From the NCBI GenBank assembly GCA_946482585.1, contig CAMLSI010000074.1, forward strand, positions 1 through 14,819: a stretch of 14,819 nt of DNA. The letters run 5' to 3'. A program made the translations under genes and the position numbers. The notes under the pieces are model-generated. The model was not told the origin of the DNA. It saw only the letters and a list, made by a program, of their open reading frames with translations, and ran no database searches. The DNA comes from an uncultured Lysobacteraceae bacterium. GTDB taxonomy: Bacteria; Pseudomonadota; Gammaproteobacteria; Xanthomonadales; Rhodanobacteraceae. Position 1 is the first letter of the stretch. Every line of letters begins with the position of its first letter. This document shows positions 7,558-14,609 of the stretch, piece after piece.

Positions 7558-7595
7558 CCTCGATCGTGCGCTCGCTGGCGCGAGCACACGCTACC
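7558..7595 (-). repeat. REP unit R8, overlapping the RAYT stop codon
   Basis: Full reverse REP with its CTAC head at 7591-7594. The TAG of its GTAG head, read on the reverse strand, is the stop codon of the RAYT gene, so gene and repeat are physically fused. Confidence 0.9.
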
Positions 7596-8130
7596 GGGTG
7601 CGCACAGGATCTGGCGGCGCATGCGCAATGCCCCAATCCGCCGGATAGCACCCGCGTTCGAGATAGTGATGGAAGCTCGAATGCGGCCAATCCCTCGCCT
7701 GACGCACATAGCCATGCTTGACCGGGTTGTAGTGGACATAGTCGAGGTGGCGATCCATGTCCTGTTCGTCGCGAATGCGGTGTTCCCAGAAGCGTCGTTG
7801 CCATAGTCCCAGCTCGCCACGTTGGCACAGCGAGGCGCTCCTTGGCACCGTGAGCCATGGTCGTGCACACCGGCTGACATGACGCTTGAGCAAGGACCAG
7901 CGCACGGCGAAGTCGGCATCACCCTGAGGCAACGACCAGATGGCGTGCAGATGATCCGGCAACACGACCAGCGCGATTACGTTGAACGGATGCGCCGCGC
8001 GCACGGTCCGCATGCCGTCGCGCAAGGCCGCTATCACGGCGGGTTCCGTCAGCAGCCGTTGCCGCCGATAGGCCGCAACGGTAAAGAACCATGTCGCGCC
8101 CGGAATGCATTCACGTCGATACGTCGCCAT
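7591..8130 (-). CDS. REP-associated tyrosine transposase (RAYT), 179 aa
   Basis: A HUH-type single-strand nuclease of the TnpA-REP (Y1 transposase) group, which recognises GTAG-headed REP hairpins and nicks or joins DNA. The family signature is complete: PGATWFFT near the N-terminus, the HxH metal motif in LPDHLHAIW (His60, His62), WQRRFWEHRIRDEQD, and the catalytic tyrosine region YVHYNPVKHGYV (Tyr131/Tyr134) followed by DWPHSSF. The length is typical, so it looks intact. I start at the ATG at 8128-8130 because family members begin a few residues before PGATWFF; a TTG at 8179-8181 would add 17 residues. No good Shine-Dalgarno sequence precedes either. REP units lie on both sides, as expected for the nuclease and its substrates. 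These enzymes are usually single-copy and inherited vertically rather than moving like an IS. Confidence 0.95.
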   Translation of the reverse strand: MATYRRECIPGATWFFTVAAYRRQRLLTEPAVIAALRDGMRTVRAAHPFNVIALVVLPDHLHAIWSLPQGDADFAVRWSLLKRHVSRCARPWLTVPRSASLCQRGELGLWQRRFWEHRIRDEQDMDRHLDYVHYNPVKHGYVRQARDWPHSSFHHYLERGCYPADWGIAHAPPDPVRTR

Positions 8131-8210
8131 GTCGTCACGGTAGCGCGGCACGCTCACTCGAACATCCCATCCATCCCGCAACCTGCTCTGGGAAATTTCC
8201 GACAGACGTC

Positions 8211-8238
8211 ACGCGTGGTCGCCATAAGACGCACGATG
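8211..8238 (+). repeat. Degenerate forward REP unit F9
   Basis: GCGTGGTCGCC followed by GACGCACGATG, without a GTAG head and with a damaged loop. It lies just upstream of the RAYT start and is tail-to-tail with R10. Confidence 0.5.
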
Positions 8239-8252
8239 ACGGTCGGCATCGA

Positions 8253-8290
8253 CCTCGATCGTGCGCTCGCTGGCGCGAGCACACGCTACC
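8253..8290 (-). repeat. REP unit R10
   Basis: Full-length reverse REP with a TGGC loop and CTAC head at 8286-8289, identical over its core to R8 on the far side of the RAYT gene. Confidence 0.85.
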
Positions 8291-8322
8291 GGGCGCGTGG
8301 CTGGGTATCGATCGCAGGTCTG

Positions 8323-8357
8323 GTGGCGTGTGGTCGCCGACGGCGACCGCACGATGG
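8323..8357 (+). repeat. Forward REP unit F11 with GTGG head
   Basis: Same palindrome as F7, but the head is GTGG at 8323-8326 rather than GTAG. The stem GTGTGGTCGCC with GGCGACCGCAC is intact. Head variants of this kind are known among RAYT-associated REPs. Confidence 0.8.
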
Positions 8358-8376
8358 CGGCTAGGCCTCGCTTTCT

Positions 8377-8405
8377 GGCGCACGACTGCGTCCGTCGTGT
8401 GCGCC
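8377..8405 (-). terminator. Hairpin after the delta-60-repeat gene
   Basis: GGCGCACGAC at 8377-8386 pairs with GTCGTGTGCGCC at 8394-8405 with a two-base bulge. It begins 13 bases beyond the reverse gene's stop codon. No T-run follows, so termination is inferred from position and stability. Confidence 0.45.
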
Positions 8406-8418
8406 TCCGCGCCGCCAT

Positions 8419-9756
8419 TCAATTCGCAAAACTGTTGGCGAAGATCACATCCGCATCCAGTCGCGCCGCGGCGAAGTCGTAGGTGTTGGCGCCGCCGGCG
8501 AGGACGGAGCCGGCGATGACGACGCGGGTGTTCTGGATCGCCAGGCCGGCGACGTAGTCGTTCTGGCCAGGCAGGTTGAAGTCGATGGTGCGGCTGCCGT
8601 TGCTGCCGAATGCGGGGTCTGGGGTGCCGTCGCTGCGCAAGGCGACGACGTGCCAGTCGGACTGGCCGTTCTGCCAGCGTGTGCCGGCGACGACGGGGCG
8701 GCCGTTGCCGCGCAGCTGGATGTCGCTGATGCTGAAGCTCGTGCCGGTGCCGAGCACGACGTTGCCGAACGATTGCATGGGATTGCCGCCGGACGTGACC
8801 TGCAGGATGGCGCCGCGCAGCTGCACGTTGTCGAAAGCGTAGCCGGCCAGAAAGATCGTGCCCAGACGGTCCTTCGCGATGGCGCTGCAGCCTTCGCTGT
8901 AGGTACCCAGATCGAAGTCGTAGTTGCGCCAGCCGTTGCCGAAGCTGAAGGTGGTATCGAGTTCGCCGGTCTGCGCATCGAGGCGCGCGAGCAGCATGTC
9001 GTCGTGCTGGACGTTGGTGCGGCGCACGGTGCCGCAGAGCATGAGGCCGTCGATGTCGCCTTCGTGCCAGAGGCCGGCGGACAACTGCGTGGTGTCGCCG
9101 AAGTCGAGCGTGATCTGGCCGTCGCCGGAGAAGCTCGTGTCGCGGCTGCCGTCGGGGTTGAGCCGCATGATGGCGCCGACGGGCCGGTTCGCGAGGTTGT
9201 AGGAATAGCCGATCAGCACGATCTTGCCGTCGGGCTGCACGACGATGTCGTTGACGTAGTTGTGCCGGCCGGCGACGGGCGTGTAGTTGATGCAGGGAGG
9301 GGTGCCGACGCCCGGCAGGGGAATGACCAGCCCGCTGTGGCGCGCGTGATTGCAGACGCCGAACGCGGTGGCGGTCGGGCTGGTCAGGCGCGTGGCGACG
9401 AGGATGTTGCCGTCGCTGCCGAACGCCGCGGCGACGGGCACGCGCTCGGCGGCGAAGAGGCTGACGCCCTGCCCCTGCACGCCGAAGGTCGTATCGATGC
9501 GGCCGTCGGTGCGCAGTCGCGTGATGCCGGTCTGCAGGTCGCCGTCGGCATCGCGCACGGAGCCGACGAGGTAGAGGCGGTCGTCGCTGTCGATGAGCAG
9601 ATCGGCGGCCTGATCGCTCGGCGGCGAGCCGAGATCGAACGGCAGCACGACGCGGCCGTTGGCCGCGGCGCCGAAGCGAGTGTCGAGGCTGCCTTCGGCG
9701 GCGGCGAGCGTGCTGAACGCGAGGGCGAAGGCAGCAGCGGTGATGCGCAGTGACAT
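8419..9756 (-). CDS. Secreted delta-60-repeat protein, 445 aa
   Basis: The ATG is at 9754-9756, preceded on its strand by GGGAA at a suitable distance. Residues 1-20 are a signal peptide ending in LAAA, so the protein leaves the cytoplasm. The mature part is built of repeats about 60 residues apart, each closing with a phrase like LDTRFG (24-29), IDTTFG (87-92), RDTSFSGDG (205-213), LDTTF (266-270) and PDPAFGSNG (379-387). This is the delta-60 repeat pattern, expected to form a propeller-like or extended beta structure; the function of the family is not known. Four cysteines (135, 155, 241, 290) could form disulfides. The C-terminus DVIFANSFAN resembles the short conserved tail on many secreted proteins of Dokdonella-like bacteria, perhaps a sorting signal (inference). 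Confidence 0.85.
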   Translation of the reverse strand: MSLRITAAAFALAFSTLAAAEGSLDTRFGAAANGRVVLPFDLGSPPSDQAADLLIDSDDRLYLVGSVRDADGDLQTGITRLRTDGRIDTTFGVQGQGVSLFAAERVPVAAAFGSDGNILVATRLTSPTATAFGVCNHARHSGLVIPLPGVGTPPCINYTPVAGRHNYVNDIVVQPDGKIVLIGYSYNLANRPVGAIMRLNPDGSRDTSFSGDGQITLDFGDTTQLSAGLWHEGDIDGLMLCGTVRRTNVQHDDMLLARLDAQTGELDTTFSFGNGWRNYDFDLGTYSEGCSAIAKDRLGTIFLAGYAFDNVQLRGAILQVTSGGNPMQSFGNVVLGTGTSFSISDIQLRGNGRPVVAGTRWQNGQSDWHVVALRSDGTPDPAFGSNGSRTIDFNLPGQNDYVAGLAIQNTRVVIAGSVLAGGANTYDFAAARLDADVIFANSFAN

Positions 9757-9918
9757 GTCGGTTCCCGCAGTGCGGCTGGATTGCGTGCACATACGGGCGG
9801 ACGGTGTTGCAGGGATCAGCGCGACACCAGTGATACCGCACGCCCCCGCCATCCGCACTGGCGAGTGCCGGCGCCTCGGCTTATCGTCGGCGTTCCCCTG
9901 CCCGCGGAGCTGTCGCCC

Positions 9919-10293
9919 ATGCGCTTCATGTTGCTGATCTACACCGACGAGAACCTGCTCAATGCGCTGCCGCCCGGCGAGTTCGATCGCCTCATGCGCG
10001 AATGCATCCGGCACACCGACGAACTGCGCGCCGCGGGCACGGTGATCGATTCGCAGCAGTTGGAAGTGGCGCCGACCGCACGCTCGCTGCGGCTGCGCAA
10101 CGACAAGGTCGCCATACACGACGGCCCGTTCGCGGAGACCAAGGAAATGCTCGCGGGCTTCAACCTGATCGAAGCCGCCGACATGGACGAGGCCGTGCGC
10201 ATCGCCTCGGAATTTCCGTGGACGCGCACGGGCAGCATCGAAGTGCGGCCGGTGCGCGATCTCGGCGCGGTGCGCGCGCGCGTCTGCGCGTGA
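9919..10293 (+). CDS. YCII-related (DGPF domain) protein, 124 aa
   Basis: Small soluble single-domain protein of the YciI-like/DGPF family, ferredoxin-like fold. The name-giving motif DGPFAETKE is present at about residues 71-79, followed by GFNLIEAADMDEAVRIASEFP, and the N-terminus MRFMLLIYTDE is typical. The ATG at 9919 has GGAG at 9906-9909, nine bases upstream; a longer open frame reaching 9781 has no such site. Relatives often sit beside an ECF sigma factor gene, but here the neighbours are a divergent secreted protein and a convergent permease, only six bases away. The biochemical role is unknown; family members have been proposed to be small enzymes or regulators. Confidence 0.9.
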   Translation: MRFMLLIYTDENLLNALPPGEFDRLMRECIRHTDELRAAGTVIDSQQLEVAPTARSLRLRNDKVAIHDGPFAETKEMLAGFNLIEAADMDEAVRIASEFPWTRTGSIEVRPVRDLGAVRARVCA

Positions 10294-10299
10294 CGGTGT

Positions 10300-11184
10300 C
10301 TACGCGGCGGCGCGCCGCGCGCGCCACGCGTCCCAGCTGAACAGCGCGAGGCCGAGCCAGATCAGCGTGAAGGTCACGGCACGTGCATGACCGAAGTGTT
10401 CGCCGTAGAAGCCCACGGCGAGCACGATGCCGATCGACGGGCTGATGTACTGCAGGAAGCCTATCGTCGTATACGGCAGGCGCTGCGCACCCGCGGCGAA
10501 CAGCGCGAGCGGAATGGTGGTGACGATGCCGGCCGCCATCAGCAGCAGATCGAGCGAGCGCGACACGTGCAGGAACTGCGCGTGTCCCGTGGTCCACAGC
10601 TGCGCGAAGTAGATCAGCGCGAGCGGCGCCACGAGCAGCGTCTCGATGCCGAGACCGTTGAGCGCGTCGAGCGCCACGCGTTTGCGCAGCAGGCCGTAGA
10701 AGCCGAAGCTGAAGGCGAGCACCAGCGAAATCCACGGCAGGCGTCCGAGCTCGACCACCTGGTACGCGACGCCGAGCATCGCCAGGGCGACGGCGGCGAG
10801 CTGCAGCGGCCGCAAGCGTTCGCCGAGGAACAGCACGGCCAGCAGCACGTTGATGAGCGGATTGATGTAGTAGCCGAGGCTCGCATCGAGCATGCGGCCG
10901 CTGTTGACCGCGTAGACGAAGGTGAGCCAGTTGCCGCTGATCAGCAACGAGGTGAGCACGAGCGTGCCGAGCACGCGCGGGTTGTCGCGGAAATACGACC
11001 AGCCGACGAAGCGCCGTGTGGCGCCGAGCACGAGTGCCATGAGCACGCTGGACCAGAGGATCCGGTGCACGATGATCTCGGCCGGCGGCACCTGCTGGAT
11101 CAGCTTGAAGTACGCCGGCGCGATGCCCCAGAGCACGAAGGCCGCAAGCGCGTAGATCAGGCCGCGGCGGTAGAGGGGGTCCAC
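10300..11184 (-). CDS. rarD: RarD-like EamA/DMT-family permease, 294 aa
   Basis: An inner-membrane transporter with about ten hydrophobic helices in two EamA halves. The segments GLIYALAAFVLWGIAPAYFK at the N-terminus, GYYINPLINVLLAVLFLGE in the middle and TTIGFLQYISPSIGIVLAV in the second half are the RarD hallmarks. E. coli RarD is almost the same length. The substrate of RarD (named for chloramphenicol sensitivity) is not settled. The start is taken at the GTG at 11182-11184, with GGA a few bases upstream; this gives a normal N-terminus, whereas the open frame running to 11322 would add 46 residues of unlikely arginine-rich sequence. The stop lies six bases from the convergent YCII gene. 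The exporter upstream on the same strand is separated by 138 bases and a hairpin, so this gene probably has its own promoter. Confidence 0.9.
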   Translation of the reverse strand: MDPLYRRGLIYALAAFVLWGIAPAYFKLIQQVPPAEIIVHRILWSSVLMALVLGATRRFVGWSYFRDNPRVLGTLVLTSLLISGNWLTFVYAVNSGRMLDASLGYYINPLINVLLAVLFLGERLRPLQLAAVALAMLGVAYQVVELGRLPWISLVLAFSFGFYGLLRKRVALDALNGLGIETLLVAPLALIYFAQLWTTGHAQFLHVSRSLDLLLMAAGIVTTIPLALFAAGAQRLPYTTIGFLQYISPSIGIVLAVGFYGEHFGHARAVTFTLIWLGLALFSWDAWRARRAAA

Positions 11185-11273
11185 GGAAATTCCAGCAGGG
11201 AAAGCGGCGCAGTCTAGTCCTGCGCGTGCTCGCACTGGAAATGGTTTCTCGTGCAACGGACGGTGACGTTGGT

Positions 11274-11309
11274 CGATGCGGGAAAAAGTCCTTCCCTTTT
11301 CCCGCGTCG
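11274..11309 (-). terminator. Stem-loop terminator after the drug exporter
   Basis: CGATGCGGGAAAA at 11274-11286 pairs with TTTTCCCGCGTCG at 11297-11309 (13 pairs, one G-T) around a 10-base loop, 13 bases past the reverse exporter's stop. The A/T runs lie inside the stem rather than after it, so termination strength is uncertain. Confidence 0.55.
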
Positions 11310-11322
11310 ATTCTTCATCCAC

Positions 11323-12753
11323 TCACGTCGCCGGCCGCTGCGCGACCTTGGGTTCGGCGATCTCGCCGCCGGGTTTCGCCTTGCCGGCCATCTCGTGGCC
11401 CGCGTCGGCCGGCAGGCGCCACATCGACCAGAACGACAGCGCGGAGCAGGCGCCGACGACGGCGAAGGCGATGGTGAAATTCGTCGACGCGGTTTCGGGC
11501 ACGCCGCTCAACGCCGAACCCAGTTGCAGCGCGTAGCCGCCGATCGCCACGCCGACACTCAGGGACAGCTGCTGCATCATGCCGGCGAGGCTGCTCGCCT
11601 GCCCCATCTGCGCGGGCTCCACGTCGGCGTAGGCGATCGCGTTCAAGCTCGTGAACTGCAGCGAGCGGAAACAGCCGGCGATCAGCAGCACGGCCGACAT
11701 GAACAGGTGCGGCGTGTCGGCACGGAACAGCCCGTAGCCGGCGAGCAGTGCGGACGCGACGAGTGCGTTGACGATGAGCACGCGGCGGAAACCGAAGCGG
11801 CGCAGGATGCTGGCCGCGAGTGTTTTCATGAACATCGCGCCTGCGGCCGAGACGAACGTGATCAGGCCCGACTGCAGCGGATTCAGGCCGAAGCCGAGCT
11901 GCAGCATCAGCGGCAGCAGGAACGGCGTCGCGCCCACGCCGATGCGGAACAGCGATCCGCCGACGACGCCGGCGCGAAACGTCGGCTGACGGAACAGTCC
12001 GAGATCGAGCAGCGGCTGCGGATGCTGCCGCGCATGCACCACGTAGGCGATGAGCATCGCGACGCCGACGATCAGGCAGCCGAACGCGACCCAGAGCGGC
12101 ACGAGGTGGCGGCCTATCGTCGAGAAGCCGAACAGCGCGAGCGCCAGGCCGAGACCCGAGAGCGCGAAGCCGACGCCGTCGAGCGGCCCCGGCGGCTCGC
12201 GCAGGTTGGGCACGTAGCGCCATGCCAGCAGGATGCCGAGCACGCCCATCGGCAGGTTGATCAGGAAGATCCAGCGCCAGTCGAACCAGGTGACGATCAG
12301 ACCGCCGAGCGGCGGTCCGAGCATGGGCCCGACCAGCGCCGGTATCGTGAGCCAGCTCAGCGCGACGACGAGCTCGCTCTTGGGCACGGTGCGCAGCAGC
12401 ACGAGCCGGCCGACCGGCACCATCAGCGCGCCGCCCATGCCCTGCACGAAGCGCGCGGCGACGAGCGTCGGCAACGACGAACTCGCGGCGCAGCCGATCG
12501 AGCCCAGCAGGAACACGCCGATCGCGAGCATGAAGGTGCTGCGCGCGCCATAGCGATCGGCGATCCAGCCACTGACCGGAATGAACACGGCGAGCGCGAC
12601 GAGGTAGGTGGTCAGCGCGAGCTTGAGCGCGATCGGCGAGGTGCCGAAGTCGCTCGCGATCGCCGGCAGCGCGGTCGCGATCGCGGTGGAATCCATGTTC
12701 TCGATGAACAGCGCGCAGGCGACGATCAGCGGCAGCAGGCGCTCCTGCCTCAT
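11323..12753 (-). CDS. MFS multidrug exporter, DHA2 family, MdtD-like, 476 aa
   Basis: A proton-driven exporter of the major facilitator superfamily, with a hydrophobic profile fitting the DHA2 group (up to 14 helices), placed in the inner membrane. Helix 1 has the ENMDSTAIATALP pattern (D-T/S-x-x-x-x-ALP), motif A is GWIADRYGAR between helices 2 and 3, and motif C is GPMLGPPLGG in helix 5. MVPVGRL, WRWIFLINLPMGVLG and RIGVGATPF match E. coli MdtD closely in position. The substrate is not predictable; E. coli mdtD lies in an RND-pump operon, but no such partners are visible here. The ATG at 12751-12753 is preceded by AGG at a normal distance. The C-terminal 25 residues form a polar cytoplasmic tail. 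Its nearest same-strand neighbour upstream is a secreted beta-helix protein, 134 bases away. Confidence 0.92.
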   Translation of the reverse strand: MRQERLLPLIVACALFIENMDSTAIATALPAIASDFGTSPIALKLALTTYLVALAVFIPVSGWIADRYGARSTFMLAIGVFLLGSIGCAASSSLPTLVAARFVQGMGGALMVPVGRLVLLRTVPKSELVVALSWLTIPALVGPMLGPPLGGLIVTWFDWRWIFLINLPMGVLGILLAWRYVPNLREPPGPLDGVGFALSGLGLALALFGFSTIGRHLVPLWVAFGCLIVGVAMLIAYVVHARQHPQPLLDLGLFRQPTFRAGVVGGSLFRIGVGATPFLLPLMLQLGFGLNPLQSGLITFVSAAGAMFMKTLAASILRRFGFRRVLIVNALVASALLAGYGLFRADTPHLFMSAVLLIAGCFRSLQFTSLNAIAYADVEPAQMGQASSLAGMMQQLSLSVGVAIGGYALQLGSALSGVPETASTNFTIAFAVVGACSALSFWSMWRLPADAGHEMAGKAKPGGEIAEPKVAQRPAT

Positions 12754-12776
12754 GCCGCGCCTGCTTCAGAGAATGT

Positions 12777-12825
12777 CGGGCGGCTTCGCATCGCGCGATT
12801 GTGCGGAATGCGAAGCCCGGCTACC
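12777..12825 (-). repeat. Second REP-like element, different palindrome
   Basis: Read on the reverse strand, GTAG (12821-12824) is followed by CGGGCTTCGCAT and, after a 16-base loop, ATGCGAAGCCGCCCG. The stem is GGCTTCGCAT at 12782-12791 with ATGCGAAGCC at 12808-12817, perfect over ten pairs. The GTAG-plus-palindrome plan is REP-like but the sequence differs from the main REP family. The arm at 12808-12820 can instead pair with CCGGGCTCGCAT at 12834-12845, so two hairpins compete. It lies downstream of the beta-helix gene and may also stop its transcript. Confidence 0.55.
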
Positions 12826-12887
12826 AGGGGCGGCCGGGCTCGCATCGTCAGCAGGGCGAGGGGCGCGATGAAGCGGACGCGTTCGCG

Positions 12888-14297
12888 CTACGGCATGTTG
12901 ATGTTCGAGACCACGCTGCCGGTTGCGTAGACGAAACCGTCGCGGGGGCTGAGCGTTGCGCCCAGCGTGTTCGTCGTGACCGACGCCGGATTGGCGATCG
13001 TGCCGATGAACGCGCGATCCATGGTCTTGGTAGCCTGGTCGTCGTAGATGTTGTTGCCGGTGATCGTCAGGCGCGACGTGGCCGGCGCACCCGGAATGAA
13101 ATCCTGGACGATGATGCCGTAGCCATTGACGGTGCCGGTACCGGGCACGTAACCCTTGCCTTCGTTGAAGATCGTGTTGCTCGCGACGTTGACGCCCGGC
13201 GAATTGACGATCCAGATACCGGGCACGTACCACGTACCTTCTTCCTCGGCGATCAACGTGCCGTCGTCGTGGATGAGGTTGCCGACGATCTGGCAGTTGG
13301 TGCACGGCGACAACGCGATGCCGGCGATCCGGTTGTGATGCACGACGTTACTGCTGATGTTGACATTGCGCGACGTGGCGCTGTCGCCTCCATTGACGTC
13401 GATGCCCGCGTGGGCGTTGTAGACCACATTGCCGACGATGTCGATGTCCGCGCTCGGCCGGGCCGCGGCAACGCCGGGGGGCGCGTCGGTGTAGACCGAA
13501 ATCGCGGCGCCGCCGGTGTCGTGCACGGTCGAATTCGTCAGGCTCGCGTTCGTGACACCGCGATAGAACGAGAAACCGATGTCGTCCGAATCGGAGATGT
13601 GTACGTTGCTCACCGACACGTTGGTCGAATTGTGTGCGACCTGGAATGTCGACACGGAATTGTCTGCGGTGACCGAATCGATCTTCACGTTCGTCGCGTT
13701 GTCGATCGACACGGGCCACATCGGCGAGTTGATGATGCGAAGACCGCGGATCGTGATGTTCTTGACGTTCGCGGTGTAGTCGCCGACTTGCGGCCCGCCG
13801 GCGACGATGCCGCCCATGCAGCACATGCCCGTTGCGTAGGCGCTGCGATTGCCGTCGAGCGTGCCCGAACCTTCGATCGTGACGTTCTGGCTGCCGTCGA
13901 CGATGGTGTACATGCCGTGCTGCTCGGTCGGCGTCGGCGCGACATAGCCGACGAGTTTCACGAGACCGTTCTGGACGATGCGCGTGTTCGAATACACCTT
14001 GAGCGGCGCGCTGATGATGCAGCCGTCGGGTCGCATCGGGACCTCGACGACGGTGGGCTCGTAGACGCCGGTACTCGTATTCTTTCCGGCATTGAGCAGC
14101 GCCTGCAGTGTGGCAGTGTCGTGGACACCGTCGCACACGGCGGCGGACTTCGTATCGCCAGCCTCCGCGGCGAGCAGTGCGGCCGCATCGGCGGCTGGGA
14201 AATTGCGCGTGTCTTCGGCGTGCGTCACTGCAGACACGCCGACCGTCATGAAGGTCGCGCACGCGACAGCGCGCACGACCGAGTCGATCAAGGACAT
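12888..14297 (-). CDS. Secreted right-handed beta-helix protein, 469 aa
   Basis: Predicted exported protein of the pectin-lyase-like fold. Residues 1-27 are a signal peptide ending in THA. The first mature region has CDGVHDTATLQALLNAG, like the DG-x-x-DT-x-x-x-Q-x-x-x opening of pectate-lyase-3 type proteins. Next come many short turns of the form N-V-x-I-x-x-x-V/I, such as NVTIEGSGTLDGN, NVKNITIRGLRIINSP and NISSNVVHHNRIAG, the stacked coils of a parallel beta-helix. Such proteins cut or epimerise polysaccharides or bind surfaces; no catalytic residues can be assigned by eye. Start: ATG at 14295-14297 with a GGAG site on its strand at 14304-14307; a longer frame reaching 14345 lacks one. The protein ends in NINMP without the tail seen on the delta-60-repeat protein. 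It is divergent from the exported protein at 14610. Confidence 0.85.
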   Translation of the reverse strand: MSLIDSVVRAVACATFMTVGVSAVTHAEDTRNFPAADAAALLAAEAGDTKSAAVCDGVHDTATLQALLNAGKNTSTGVYEPTVVEVPMRPDGCIISAPLKVYSNTRIVQNGLVKLVGYVAPTPTEQHGMYTIVDGSQNVTIEGSGTLDGNRSAYATGMCCMGGIVAGGPQVGDYTANVKNITIRGLRIINSPMWPVSIDNATNVKIDSVTADNSVSTFQVAHNSTNVSVSNVHISDSDDIGFSFYRGVTNASLTNSTVHDTGGAAISVYTDAPPGVAAARPSADIDIVGNVVYNAHAGIDVNGGDSATSRNVNISSNVVHHNRIAGIALSPCTNCQIVGNLIHDDGTLIAEEEGTWYVPGIWIVNSPGVNVASNTIFNEGKGYVPGTGTVNGYGIIVQDFIPGAPATSRLTITGNNIYDDQATKTMDRAFIGTIANPASVTTNTLGATLSPRDGFVYATGSVVSNINMP

Positions 14298-14609
14298 AGG
14301 GTTCTCCGTACACGATCCAGAGGGATGGAGCGTCGCACGGGGCAAGCCGACGCTCGTCCGTGAATGCGTCGAGCCTGCCCTGCGCGACGACGTCAGTGTC
14401 GGAGAGCGCTGTCGCAGCGCTTCGGATCGGCCGAGATGGCAGCCGCGCGGCGGACGGCAATGCTCGACGTCGCCGCCGTAGCCGATTCAGGCACTCCTGC
14501 GACCGTTCTTCCAACACGTGCATCCGGAGTCGGACACGCGAACCGTGCGGCCATGACAGCCGCATGTCCACGCGTGCCGCTTCTCCACACCGCCTGACGA
14601 GGGATCGCA
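14298..14609. other. Divergent intergenic region, no gene seen
   Basis: 312 bases between two divergent exported-protein genes, so it must hold both promoters; I could not single out -35/-10 boxes in this GC-rich sequence. Open frames here look like shadows of random GC-rich DNA. One small perfect hairpin is visible: AGCGCTG at 14405-14411 with CAGCGCT at 14415-14421 around a TCG loop. It could be an operator or transcript structure. Confidence 0.6.

Noticed and set aside
8139..8160. GTAGCGCGGCACGC just upstream of the RAYT start as another REP
   Set aside because: It has a GTAG-like head but no palindrome matching the family follows.
11251..12930. Long forward open frame opposite the MFS exporter
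   Set aside because: Gln/Arg/His-rich low-complexity product with no domain; the reverse strand encodes a clear 476-residue transporter with family motifs.
12801..14363. Long forward open frame opposite the beta-helix gene
   Set aside because: Asp/Arg/Val-rich shadow without a Shine-Dalgarno site or domain; the reverse frame has a signal peptide and beta-helix repeats.
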